Source: Cytobacillus pseudoceanisediminis
Lineage (GTDB): Bacteria; Bacillota; Bacilli; Bacillales; Cytobacillaceae
NCBI RefSeq assembly: GCF_023516215.1
Contig: NZ_CP097350.1
Location: 278,542 to 342,541, forward strand
DNA: 64,000 nt
Direction of reading: 5' to 3'
Below the pieces are notes generated by a model. The model was not told where the DNA came from. It did no database searches and saw only the letters and a list, made by a program, of their open reading frames with translations. Shown piece after piece: positions 27,278 through 36,545 of the stretch. Position numbers and translations under genes: made by a program. Position 1 is the first letter of the stretch. Every line of letters begins with the position of its first letter.

Positions 27278-27310
27278 CCACTAACCAGCCCCGATAGCAC
27301 AATGAAAAAA
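27278..27310 (-). repeat. Array repeat 9, degenerate
   Basis: CACTAACCAGCCCCGATAGC then ACAATGAAAAAA; the hairpin half is missing. Confidence 0.6.
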
Positions 27311-27434
27311 TTTCACAGTGAAAATCACAGTCAAAAACGCTGTTGTAAAATTATTAAAGGATTCCGATTTGAGGTGCTATTTTAAAAAAAGCACCGAAAT
27401 GACAGTCCTTTTGACATTTCAAACGACATAAAAA

Positions 27435-27462
27435 AAAACTCGCCCTAAAATTGGCGAGTTTT
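27435..27462. terminator. Terminator
   Basis: AAAACTCGCC pairs with GGCGAGTTTT across an 8-nt loop, with long A and T runs. Confidence 0.8.
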
Positions 27463-27495
27463 CACTGTTATAAAATTCCAACCCCTCTTAATAAA

Positions 27496-27533
27496 GTACC
27501 CTATAGTTTAAGTGCATTTTTTCACAAAGTTTA
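27496..27533 (-). repeat. Second repeat type, copy B
   Basis: GTACCCTATAGTTTAAGTGC and TTTTTTCACAAAGTTTA; close copy of 17440-17478. Confidence 0.6.
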
Positions 27534-27659
27534 CTTCTTGCTTCATAAACTCAAAAAAACCGCCTAATAAATAGCGGTAAAATAAAAGGGATTTAGTGAA
27601 CATCAAAGTAAAAAACTTTCTCAGGAAGGTACTTCCTATTTTCCGTTCCTTAAAAGAAT

Positions 27660-28145
27660 TTAACGTATATACACGATCAAATTTGGTGGGACAGGTTCAA
27701 AAATATAAACTTCAGGATTATTAAAAGGCTTGTACTTCAGATAATCTGCCAGATTAGTCATACTTTCCCAATACTCTTTCATTAATTCCTCCTTTGAAGG
27801 TAATCCTTCAACAAGGTACTCTTTCCCTCCGCCAGGGATAGCTTCAATATGAGCAAATAAATCACTTGAAATATCGAAGTTAAAAACTAGAATTTTATCA
27901 CTAGAAACAGGAAAACGAAAGTAAGGTATTTCAAATGGTTCCAAATCTGCACCAAAAGCAACTTTAAAATCAATCCATTTGGGAAGATTTACGGGTCTGA
28001 AACGCTCTGTTAGTTGTGGAAAGAAATTAGCACCTCTTGAATACCATCCTGTTGCTGTTTTATGATTTAACCCTTCCTTTAAAACCCTTTGGGGACTAAT
28101 ATTTTCCCCGTTATTATTGTGAATTACCATATGATATAAAAACAA
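27660..28145 (-). CDS. Hypothetical protein of a YHMV-start family
   Basis: 161 residues if the TTG at 28145 is used, which follows AAGGAGG; the longer frame to 28175 would place that ribosome-binding site inside the gene. It begins LFLYHMVIHNNNGENISP and includes GWYSRGANFFPQLTERFRP and VFNFDISSDLFAHIEAIPGG. The opening matches the neighbouring 26650-27216 product. No known domain recognised. Followed by the gene-free stretch with a terminator. Confidence 0.55.
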   Translation of the reverse strand: MFLYHMVIHNNNGENISPQRVLKEGLNHKTATGWYSRGANFFPQLTERFRPVNLPKWIDFKVAFGADLEPFEIPYFRFPVSSDKILVFNFDISSDLFAHIEAIPGGGKEYLVEGLPSKEELMKEYWESMTNLADYLKYKPFNNPEVYIFEPVPPNLIVYIR

Positions 28146-28220
28146 AGAATTACCTCCTTCCAAATACTTCCTCAATCACTTTTATTTTACCGCATATTTA
28201 CAAATGGTTAGAAACCTTTA

Positions 28221-28262
28221 TTGACTAACCTGCCCCTATAGTCGAATAAGAAGATGAGCATC
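28221..28262 (-). repeat. Array repeat 10
   Basis: TTGACTAACCTGCCCCTATA, then GTCGAATAAGAA; hairpin half degenerate. Confidence 0.75.
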
Positions 28263-28297
28263 AGTAGAACTCTGTGTTAACCGGCAGCAACCATTAT

Positions 28298-28879
28298 TTA
28301 ATGAGAATTTTTAATATAGGAATTCATTAGGTCTGTTTCTTTCTTTAATAAGTTTGATAGGAAGATTAATTGAGGAAATGGCTCTAATACTAAATTGTGA
28401 TCGATGTCTGTTTGAAGGAGAGAAATTCCATCTAGTTTATGATAGTCGTTTAATGTTATGGCATCATTACAAATAAGATCTATATTTGCTGGAGTTAGCA
28501 ACAATAACCCCTTTGTCTCTGAAGAAGGAATAGGTTTTGTTAATGCATATGAAAGATACATCACCGTATAGGAGGCTTCTTCACTCCCTTTAATTAGTAT
28601 TGGAGAAATTGGTTCATTTACTTTTACTCTAGCTGGCTCGTCATTCCATTCTTTAAGATAAAATGTTTTCTTAGGATTTAAAGGAATGATGTTTAACTTA
28701 GCCTCTTCGAAAGCTTCCCGCTTTGCCGTGGCTAATGCTGTTTCATTACCTTTTCTGTGTCCTCCTAATCTAACCACCCCAAGTTTATCTCCATCTTTTG
28801 TTGGACCTACCTGAAATATAAATAACCCTTTATACAAAACATAGGCACCCGATGTTCTTACATCTTTTGAAATATCCAT
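28298..28879 (-). CDS. Nudix-like hydrolase
   Basis: 193 residues. The Nudix box is near residues 37-62: GGHRKGNETAL followed by KREAFEEAKL, close to G-x5-E-x7-REUxEExGU but with Ala for the usual final Gly. The fold hydrolyses nucleoside-diphosphate-linked compounds; substrate unknown. Its 5' region is repeated, with decay, at 38126-38255, so a second copy of this gene once existed in the array. Confidence 0.65.
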   Translation of the reverse strand: MDISKDVRTSGAYVLYKGLFIFQVGPTKDGDKLGVVRLGGHRKGNETALATAKREAFEEAKLNIIPLNPKKTFYLKEWNDEPARVKVNEPISPILIKGSEEASYTVMYLSYALTKPIPSSETKGLLLLTPANIDLICNDAITLNDYHKLDGISLLQTDIDHNLVLEPFPQLIFLSNLLKKETDLMNSYIKNSH

Positions 28880-28885
28880 TTTTCT

Positions 28886-29010
28886 ACCTCTCCTTGCACC
28901 TTCATAGAATTTCTGATTATTTAGGATTACAAAAAGCTGCCGATGGAAGCAAAACTTTTTACCTCTTTACCCTAGTTTATGAATGGGAACGGTTTGACAT
29001 TAACCATTTA
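28886..29010. repeat. Long repeat, upstream region of the Nudix gene (copy A)
   Basis: About 120 bp similar by eye to 38126-38255. Shared blocks include TTCTGATTATTTAGG, ATGGAAGCA, TAGTTTATGAA and TTTGACATTAAC. It contains the promoter and leader of the Nudix-like gene. Confidence 0.6.
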
Positions 29011-29050
29011 ACAGCTCTCTAGAGGGAATTGTTGCAGCCTATTACAGGAG

Positions 29051-29097
29051 TACTGCACTTTTAGTCAACTCTAAAAAGGGCTGCATTTAATGCAGCT
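29051..29097 (-). repeat. Array repeat 11, degenerate
   Basis: TACTGCACTTTTAGTCAACT, then CTAAAAAGG and the hairpin GCTGCATTTAATGCAGC. Confidence 0.65.
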
Positions 29098-29115
29098 ACA
29101 TTTTACCATTCGAAA

Positions 29116-30336
29116 TTAGGAAGCCATATTTTCATCTATATTTGAATCAATAAACTTAAAGTATGGTAGAAATATACCTAATAAAGCCGTCGCACAAATG
29201 ATTGAACCAATCATTAAGTATAATGTACGAATCCCCCAGATTTCAGCAAAAAAACTACCAACAAATACACCTAATGGCATAGCTCCTCTAATAATGAAGA
29301 GTCGTACTGATGAAACCTTCCCCATTAAGTTATTTGGGACAGTTTGTTGAATTATTGTTATATTTTGCACACTAAAAAATGCCATAGCAGCCCCAGCGAT
29401 AATCTCAGTGAGAATAGCCAAAATGATACTATGATTAATACTTAAAGAGATAAATGTTAGACCACCTACAACTAATGCTCCTAACATTACCACCCTACGA
29501 CTTTTATAAGTCACTTTCCCAACCAATATTGAACCTACTACGTAACCTAAAGGAAAGCCTGCCATAAAATATCCATATTCGGAGTAACTCCCCGATAATT
29601 CCTCAGTTATATATGGTAGAGTGATTACCATTGTTACCCCTACCCCAAACTGTACAAATGCCAAGAAAACTCCCAACCAAACAATAATAGGGTGTTTGAA
29701 GAAATAGGATATACCTTCTATAAATTGTTCTATCCAAATCTTCCGTACATCGGTTGTTACTTTCGTCTCTTTTATTAATAACAATAATGTTCCACTTGTA
29801 ATAAGTACGACACTAACAAAAATTAATGTCGGAATAACACCTATGTACTCTACAACGAAGCCACCTAATATTGGAGCAAGGAATGTCACTAATCTGACCG
29901 TTCCATCAATATAAGCATTTGCAGTACTTAATTGCTCTTTACATACTATAGTTGGTGTAATTGCTTGATTAGCTGGTGTATAAATAGGAGTAATTAAACC
30001 TACTATTATTTGAACTGCATATATATGCCACGTTTCGAGGTTTCCCATTAATAAGGCAACAAGTGGAATTAGGAATATTAGTCCTCTAGCCCATTGAGAA
30101 AATATCATAATCCACTTTCTACTCCATCGATCAACAAACGGACCAATGAATAATTGTAAAATGAGAGACGGTAAGAAATATAGCAACCACATACTTCCTA
30201 ATGCCATTGTTGAATTCGTTAACTGATATATAAGGATCGAATTACAAAAAGTACCAAAAGCACCTCCTAATTCAGAGACACCATTACCAAGCCAAACAAA
30301 AACAAATGAGCGATTCTTCCAAATACCACTGCTCAC
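29116..30336 (-). CDS. Major facilitator superfamily drug/macrolide-type efflux transporter
   Basis: 406 residues with about 12 membrane segments. N-terminal motif (FVFVWLGNGVSELGGAFGTF) and loop GPFVDRWSRKWIM are typical of the MFS_3/Mef-like exporters. It lies 23 bp after an ArsR-type regulator gene (frameshifted) on the same strand, a frequent regulator-pump pair. The substrate is probably a toxic organic compound; not determinable here. Confidence 0.8.
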   Translation of the reverse strand: MSSGIWKNRSFVFVWLGNGVSELGGAFGTFCNSILIYQLTNSTMALGSMWLLYFLPSLILQLFIGPFVDRWSRKWIMIFSQWARGLIFLIPLVALLMGNLETWHIYAVQIIVGLITPIYTPANQAITPTIVCKEQLSTANAYIDGTVRLVTFLAPILGGFVVEYIGVIPTLIFVSVVLITSGTLLLLIKETKVTTDVRKIWIEQFIEGISYFFKHPIIVWLGVFLAFVQFGVGVTMVITLPYITEELSGSYSEYGYFMAGFPLGYVVGSILVGKVTYKSRRVVMLGALVVGGLTFISLSINHSIILAILTEIIAGAAMAFFSVQNITIIQQTVPNNLMGKVSSVRLFIIRGAMPLGVFVGSFFAEIWGIRTLYLMIGSIICATALLGIFLPYFKFIDSNIDENMAS

Positions 30337-30359
30337 ACCATCACCCCTTTATATTTTGG

Positions 30360-31411
30360 TCACTTATTCAAATAAAGGATTAATTCTTTAGCTAAAGATT
30401 CAACAGATTTCTTTTTAAGTGAATACTTTAAATCGCTTATTTCGACTAGTTTAGCTGCCCTAAGTATCTTAAGGTGGTGGTGAATCGTAGATTTACCAAG
30501 GTTTAATTGGTTCGTAATTTCTTGTAAAGTTTTGTCTTCTTCGTACAATAATTTGACAATACGCAATCGCACCTCATCGCCCAATGCCTTATGTTTAAGT
30601 ACAAGAAAGTTGTTTGGAGTGTATCTATCATATGGAGAGATACTTTCATTAGCTATTGGATAATAAAATACTTTTGTCCCCTCTATATCTGCTTCTATAT
30701 TCCAAGGTCGATAAATATATTGTGGGATTAAAAGAACATTATTTACACTTGGTTCCGGTAAATAAGTTACTCCTCCAGTTGACCATTCAACTAGTTCTTC
30801 AGGAGTCATTTTCTTAAGCATTTCTTTTTTGTCTCATAATCAGTTCGTAAAATTGCATTAAGATTCTCTATATCTTTTTGTATAACAATGTCATACCATC
30901 CTGTCATCACGCCAATTAGGTGTTTTTTTAGATCATCAACATTTGAATGACTTATGAATTCAATATATTGAGGAAAAAAGGGATTATCGCTTGTTAACAT
31001 TTTCATTTCATTGATTCCTGCCTCATCACCTACGGCCGCTTTCTTTCTAATTTCCTGAAATTCCATTCCTATAAAGGGTAAACAAATAAATTTCAATTCA
31101 TTATTAGGAATAACCTTTATGTAAGAAGTGAACTGCGAAATATTAGAAAACTTCTCCTTGTGTAGTAATTGAAGTATTGCTTTCCACGTATTATTCCTCT
31201 CTACATATTCTAAATGTTCCAGTAATTCCGTTGATAAAGAACCTTTTATTTCGTTCCAATAATCTAGCGGTTTTTCTAATGTCTTAATAAGTGGTGTATT
31301 TGTTATTGCTGCTATCCCCAAAGCACATTCCCACAACACTGAGTAATCAAGCTGAATTCTATAAGTTTCTCTTTTCCTGCTAGTAAGATTAAGAACCTCC
31401 AAATATAACAC
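30360..31411 (-). pseudogene. ArsR-type winged-helix regulator with DUF5937-like N-terminal domain, frameshifted
   Basis: Adding one A in the run at 30825-30830 joins two overlapping frames into one protein of about 350 residues. The joined region reads TDYETKKEMLKKMTPEELVEW. The large N-terminal half fits the ligand-binding-like region of this group. The C-terminal winged helix is KALGDEVRLRIVKLLYEE, then LQEITNQLNLGKSTIHHHLKI. It probably represses the adjacent MFS pump. Homopolymer break, so likely a sequence error. Confidence 0.75.
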
Positions 31412-31557
31412 CTCGTTTTCACTTATTAATTCGTCCGTACACCTAATATTCTATAGTTATCGAACAAAGTATTCAATATTTTTAGAATATATATTTAATA
31501 AACGTAAAAACCCCTCCTATCAAGGATAGTCAAGGAAGGGTTTCAGATATGGAGCTA

Positions 31558-31610
31558 TTAAATAAAACTGCCCCTTTTGTATAATAAAAAGGCCACCCAA
31601 TTTGGCAGCC
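31558..31610 (-). repeat. Array repeat 12
   Basis: AATAAAACTGCCCCTTTTGT, then ATAATAAAAA and the hairpin GGCCACCCAATTTGGCAGCC. Confidence 0.85.
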
Positions 31611-31656
31611 GTATATCAATTAATGCACCCGTTTATTTAGCTCAATGTATCTTAAA

Positions 31657-32064
31657 TCAAAATTCGATATAAAAAGGATGAAGTTTTTCGTTTAAACAAA
31701 ACTCAATTCTTTGCCTGAAATTTTTCCAAGTGACCATTTCCAAGGCTTTTTTAACTGGAAAGAAACCTACCTCTAAGCTCTCTGGAGATGTTCTCAGTTC
31801 TCCTCCGATTGGTTTTCCCAAAAACAATGTGTTACATATAGAATCACTTACATTTTGATATACTCCACAAAATTTTAAAACTTCAATATCTATACCAGTT
31901 TCTTCTTTTGTTTCCCTGATTGCAGCGTCCTTTAATGATTCTCCTTCTTCAACCTGTCCCCCAGGCATTTCCCATCCTCTGCGAGGACCTTTAATTAATA
32001 AAACCTCTTTTTGCTCATTAAGTACGATAGTTGCTGCTGAAACAATATGTTTTGGTGGTAACAT
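31657..32064 (-). CDS. Nudix hydrolase, MutT type
   Basis: 135 residues. The Nudix box is canonical: GGQVEEGESL followed by REETGI spacing (in the sequence, AAIRETKEETGIDIEVL), at about residues 35-57. Likely a nucleotide-pool or ADP-sugar pyrophosphatase. ATG follows AGGTCAGG-type site; single gene between repeats 12 and 13. Confidence 0.88.
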   Translation of the reverse strand: MLPPKHIVSAATIVLNEQKEVLLIKGPRRGWEMPGGQVEEGESLKDAAIRETKEETGIDIEVLKFCGVYQNVSDSICNTLFLGKPIGGELRTSPESLEVGFFPVKKALEMVTWKNFRQRIEFCLNEKLHPFYIEF

Positions 32065-32126
32065 ATCCTGACCTCACATTAATAGAATACTTAATTAATT
32101 CGCTACTTTTTTCTTTCACCTTCTTC

Positions 32127-32176
32127 AAGGCACCGCCCCTTTAATTCAATAAAAAAAGCCATCTGGGATGGCAGCT
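32127..32176 (-). repeat. Array repeat 13
   Basis: AAGGCACCGCCCCTTTAATT, then CAATAAAAAAA and the hairpin GCCATCTGGGATGGC. Confidence 0.8.
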
Positions 32177-32218
32177 ATCATAATCACCTTTATTAGAAGA
32201 TGCAAGAAATAATTTCTG

Positions 32219-32677
32219 CTATTTCTTTATGTGGAGTTCTTCCCATTCTTCTAAAGATACCTTTTCATTCTCTCTTAAATGTTCAGGTACTTCAACGTAA
32301 CACATCAATTCTAAACTATTTCCATCAGGGTCTTCAAAATACACAGAAGCATTTCCCTGATAAGGTCTAACAAAAGGTTCTACAGATGTTCTACTTCCAA
32401 ATGGAACAGCTGAAATCCCTTTACTTTTTAACCATTCTAAGGAACTTTTCATATCCTCATAAGAGATAGTAAAGGCTAAATGCCTTAATGATGGGTGGGA
32501 CGGGGTTTTAAACTCTTTCCCTTCCCATAACCCTAGCCAACTTTCCCCTTCAACTATTCAGAAAAATGCGGTTTTCGAACTACGCCAAGCTAGCTTTAAC
32601 TGTAACTCACGATAAAATTCAATAGATCTATCTAAATCTTTGACAGGTAAATGAGCTTCATAAATCCCTTTAATCAT
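32219..32677 (-). pseudogene. VOC/glyoxalase family protein with in-frame stop
   Basis: A 152-residue VOC protein from ATG 32677. It opens IKGIYEAHLPVKDLDRSIEF and continues HPSLRHLAFTI, then YFEDPDGNSLELM, giving both beta-alpha-beta halves and metal-site His/Glu positions of the glyoxalase/FosB-like superfamily. Codon 40 is TGA (32558-32560) where relatives would have Trp (FFWIVEG). One base change, TGG to TGA, explains it. Not a homopolymer error, so it may be true loss or a base-call error. Confidence 0.75.
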
Positions 32678-32786
32678 TTATATAACCTCCTTACATTCAA
32701 TTTTACATTCCTACCAATTTATTACCTCCAGGTATAGACTGAAATCCCCTACAACTTTTGCTGTAGAAATATTTTAAGCCCATTTC

Positions 32787-32822
32787 GCTGTTCAATAACG
32801 CTGCCCGTTTGTTCAATAAAGA
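32787..32822 (-). repeat. Array repeat 14
   Basis: TTCAATAACGCTGCCCGTTT, then GTTCAATAAAG; the hairpin region is replaced by GGCGTATATTCC-type sequence. Confidence 0.75.
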
Positions 32823-32911
32823 ATACTAAAAAAAGCGTCAACCCTATTCGGAATATACGCCACCTAATTTGTTAAGCTGCCTGGCTTTGTTAGCTGAGCC
32901 TGAAGATAAGG

Positions 32912-33052
32912 TTAGTTTAGCTGCATTAACCTGCATAGCTTAATTATTTTTTTAATAAGTTTAATTACTCCCATTATCCCCCAAACACCAATCGATAAAG
33001 ATACAGCTATTAATGCCAAAACGATTAAAATACCAACTATAGTTCCCAACAT
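32912..33052 (-). CDS. Small single-span membrane peptide
   Basis: 46 residues from ATG 33052, which follows AAAAGGAGAG. One hydrophobic helix, GILIVLALIAVSLSIGVW, then a basic tail (KLIKKIIKLCRLMQLN). This is a typical small membrane peptide or possible type I toxin-like product. It is the only gene of its array unit. Confidence 0.6.
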   Translation of the reverse strand: MLGTIVGILIVLALIAVSLSIGVWGIMGVIKLIKKIIKLCRLMQLN

Positions 33053-33163
33053 TATTATCTCTCCTTTTACTTCTATAAGGATGTTAACTAATCAATCAAA
33101 GTCAATCTTAACTTTCTATTAAGTTATACGGTGGATTACACAGATGGTTTCTATATTTTTTAT

Positions 33164-33217
33164 GTCACTAAACTGCCCCGTTTGTTAAAAAAGAAAAAGC
33201 CACCTGATTAGGCAGCT
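33164..33217 (-). repeat. Array repeat 15
   Basis: CACTAAACTGCCCCGTTTGT, then TAAAAAAGAAAAA and the hairpin GCCACCTGATTAGGC. Confidence 0.9.
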
Positions 33218-33352
33218 GATATTGAACATAGGCACCTTATTGTATTAATAAAGGTTGGTTTAATCAATTCTTCTAATTTTATGAAGGATGTTATACCCTT
33301 GTAACACCTGGCTATATAAGAATTGCTCCTCTAAAAAATATCTTTGTTTAAA

Positions 33353-34495
33353 CTATCCTAGGGTTGGATGAGTAGATTCAGTTGAATAGATTCTTTCAGA
33401 ATGAGTCAATATTCTCTTCAATTTCCCTCGATCAATCTCATAACCTATTCCCAATCCTTCTGGAACCTGGATGTATCCATTTTCCATTGTGATTTCGGGC
33501 TTTACTATATCATCTTCCCAATAATGAGAAGAAGGGGCTGTATCACCAGGCATTGTGAAATTAGATAGTGCTGTCATATGAATATTATGTGCTCTTGCTA
33601 TTCCAGTTTCTAGCATTCCTCCGCACCATACAGGGATATTATGCTCTTCACATAAATCATGGATTCTAATAGATTCTTGGAGCCCTCCAACACGGCCGAT
33701 TTTAATATTTATGATCTTGCAGCTGCCAAGTTCAATTGCCTTTCGTGCATCTTCAAAACTATGAATACTTTCATCAAGGCAGATTGGTGTAGAGATGTTT
33801 TTCTGCAAAATAGCATGATCAATAATATCATCATGGGCCAAAGGCTGTTCAATCATCATGAGGTTATATTTGTCCAACTTTTTGAGGTGTTCAATATGCT
33901 CTAAGGTATAAGCGGAATTAGCATCAGCCATAAGGGGGACATCGGGATATTTCTTGCGAACAGCATCAATATATTCAATGTCAGCTCCTGGGGCAATTTT
34001 TACTTTTATTTTTTAAATCCTTCCTTAACATACATCCCTACCTTTTCAACTAATTGGTCAGGTGTTTCTTGAATACCAATGCTTTTTCCAACAGCTATCT
34101 TTTTCTTTTCTCCTCCAAGAACCTCTGATAATGAACTTCCATTTTTTTTAGCAAAAACATCCCACATGGCCGTTTCAAGGGCAGCTTTTGCTATTTGGTT
34201 TCTGCGTACAAAAGAGAGCATTTTATGGACTTCTTTAGGATGGGAGATTTTTTTGAATAACTTTAGGAATAAGGAAATCTTTTAACATATAAACTGCGGT
34301 ATAAGTTGTTTCCTCATTATAATATGGTTCATTGCTGGTAACCGTTTCTCCCCAGCCTGAGATACCAGATTCGTCAATTGCTTCAACGATACAAACATCC
34401 TTAGTTTGGATAGTGCCAAAACTTGTAGTAAAAGGGGCTTTCAAAGATACCCTAGTATGATGCAGTACCACCTCTTTTATATAAATTCCTTTCAT
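33353..34495 (-). pseudogene. N-acylamino-acid racemase / o-succinylbenzoate synthase-type enolase, two frameshifts
   Basis: Joined, this is a protein of about 380 residues with the enolase-superfamily layout. The capping domain ends near NQIAKAALETAMWDV. The barrel has the first Lys in [10 protein letters not shown], metal ligands in DANSAY, EQPL and CLDES, and the second Lys in NIKIGRVGG. Breaks are in T runs at 34248-34254 (one base too many) and 34009-34014 (one too few). Paired here with an M20 aminoacylase, which favours the N-acylamino-acid racemase role over menaquinone synthesis. Confidence 0.78.
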
Positions 34496-34496
34496 A

Positions 34497-35635
34497 TCAA
34501 CACCCCTTTTTACTATGTAGAATGATAATTTCAGATAAAATATTTATTCCATTGAGTAAGGAATCTCTATTAAAAGTCATATTCGGATGGTGTAGGCCAG
34601 GTTTTAGGTCGCATCCTAGCCCAACCATAGTTGCTTTTAAATGTGGCTTTTTAATCGTATAAAAATGAAAATCATCTCCACCAGGTGTAATCAGGGGGCC
34701 GCCAACTTTTCTTTACCTAAACAATTAACAATTGCTTGCTCAGCCATTTCTAATGCCTCATTGCTGACTTCAGCTGCCGCAATTCCATAATCATTCGTCA
34801 AAACGATATCTGTATTAAAAAGTTCACTGGAGGATTGTAAAATTTCGAGCACTCTCTGTCTTAATTTTTCCATAATTTCATTTGTCTGCGAGCGTAAATC
34901 AATAGCCAAAGAAGCACTGCCAGGTATGATATTCGTATTTTTTCCTCCTGAAATGAATCGAGTAGCTTTTATTGTGTGAGCCACATTTGGATCTAGGTGA
35001 ATTGTATTAAAGGAATTTAGAATAGAGTTTCCAATTTCAATTGCATTATGAGTTAAGTGAGGACGAGCACCATGTGCATCATCTCCTCTGATTTCAAATT
35101 CCATAGAACCTGTGGCACCATGCATAATAGCGGGAGTAACATAGCCATCTGGTGTTTCTTGGACTGGTCTTAGATGAATCCCATATAGAAAGTCGACATT
35201 ATCAACGATTCCTTTATCTACTAGTTTTAGTGCTCCTGCACCAACTTCTTCTGCAGGCTGGAAAATAAACCTTACACCGACCTTGTCTTTAAGACCCTCT
35301 AGCTCTTGTATTTTCCAGAGAACGCCCAAAACCATAGTCATATGGGCATCATGTCCGCATGAATGATTAGCCTGTAATTCACCGTTGACCACTTGCCAGA
35401 GTGCATCCATGTCTGCACGAATTGCAACAATTGGCACATCTCCTGAGAAATCTCCATAATCCCCTATTACTCCTGTACAATCCTCAAACGTTTTGACTGA
35501 ACATCCTGCCTGTTCCAAACGCTTTTTAATATATTCTGTCGTATTAGTTTCTTTCCAGCTTAGTTCTGGGTGTGAGTGTAAATAATCAAATGTTTCATCG
35601 ATCTTCTCTTTTAGATAAGCTACCATTGTTATCAC
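34497..35635 (-). pseudogene. M20 peptidase / N-acylamino-acid amidohydrolase, C-terminal frameshift
   Basis: About 380 residues once a missing base near 34702 is restored: KEKLGGPLITPGGDDFHFY then continues to a stop at 34497, overlapping the racemase start region. Metal-site motifs are present: SCGHDAHMTMVLG (His and Asp) and PAEEVGAGA (Glu). M20D aminoacylases remove acyl groups from amino acids. With the racemase it would turn N-acyl-D- and L-amino acids into free L-amino acids. Confidence 0.8.
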
Positions 35636-35638
35636 CTT

Positions 35639-36435
35639 TCATTGAATATAGTATCGATTAGTGGGATTCACAAAATCGAGCTTTCCTACCTTTTGGGCTA
35701 TATGGAGCAGAAGTGCGTTTAAAACAGAAAAGGTTACAGGCCCTTTTTCCAATAGGGACTTTTGTGATGTGTTTATAGTTAAAACAAGATCTCCATATTC
35801 CACAATTGGTGAGATCTGTGAATCCGTAATGACGATAATATTATTCCCATTTGATTTTGCCTCTTTTGCTAATCTAATTGATTCCAAAGCATATCGATAA
35901 TAGGAAAAAATTAAGACCGTATGTTCATTACCATCTTTAGTGATACCAACATCAGTTTCAGGGCGATATAAAGTGGTGTTATCCAAAAGACTATTTAGAA
36001 CGTATGAAAACCAATGTGCATAAGCAAAAGATTGGTAATACCCCACTATTTTTACTGAACGAGAACCAACAATCTGATCAACAATATTTCTAGCAATATC
36101 CCATTCAATATTTTTTGCAACCTGATGGATAATGCTTTCATCAATACTCATTACATTTTCAAACGAATCAGATGTATCGGGAGAAACCTCTTTACCTGGC
36201 GGCTGAATCGTTAACAATCTGTATTGGACATCTTTTTGTAATTCTGCAAAGCCAATGTAGCCTATAGCTTTACAAAAGCGGATAACCATTGTCTCGCTTA
36301 CATCAATTAAAGAAGCTACTTTTTTAGCTGGGTGAGTGGCAAATAAAACTGGATTGGAGAGTAATGATTCAGCTACTTTTTTAATCCTTTAGTTAAGGAA
36401 TTATAGTGTTTGTTTGTTTTTTCAATATAAGACAT
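35639..36435 (-). pseudogene. RpiR-family regulator, N-terminal frameshift
   Basis: Starts at ATG 36435 and reads MSYIEKTNKHYNSLTKGLK, then needs one extra A in the run at 36377-36382 to continue KVAESLLSNPVLFATHP. That gives the RpiR helix-turn-helix (KKVASLIDVSETMVIRFCKA) and then a SIS sugar-phosphate-like domain (SVKIVGYYQSFAYAHWFSY). About 265 residues. It diverges from the transporter and heads the aminoacylase/racemase operon, so it probably controls both. Confidence 0.78.
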
Positions 36436-36476
36436 GTTTCAACTCCAAAATAAAGTATTTAATTTATTGTTGTTAA

Positions 36477-36496
36477 AATAAAGTTTATGCTTTATT
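36477..36496. promoter_or_regulatory. Palindrome between RpiR and transporter genes, operator candidate
   Basis: AATAAAG-TTTATG-CTTTATT is a perfect 7-bp inverted repeat followed at once by ATAATAAAA. It lies in the divergent promoter region, where the RpiR protein would be expected to bind. Confidence 0.5.
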
Positions 36497-36545
36497 ATAA
36501 TAAAAGTCAATGAATATTAAGAAAATTCAAACGGAGGTGTTTACA

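Larger units (their letters stand above)
27311..27659. other. Gene-free stretch with terminator and second-type repeat
   Basis: It holds a terminator at 27435-27462, a copy of the second repeat type at 27496-27533, and a weak CCGCCTAATAAATAGCGG hairpin near 27560. No coding frame with a ribosome-binding site was found. It may be the remains of a lost array gene. Confidence 0.5.

Noticed and set aside
30806..31411. Separate regulator gene next to the ArsR-type frame
   Set aside because: The two overlapping frames form one known-length protein after a single base is added in an A run.
32558..32560. TGA as a selenocysteine codon
   Set aside because: VOC proteins have Trp at this point and no SECIS-like hairpin follows.
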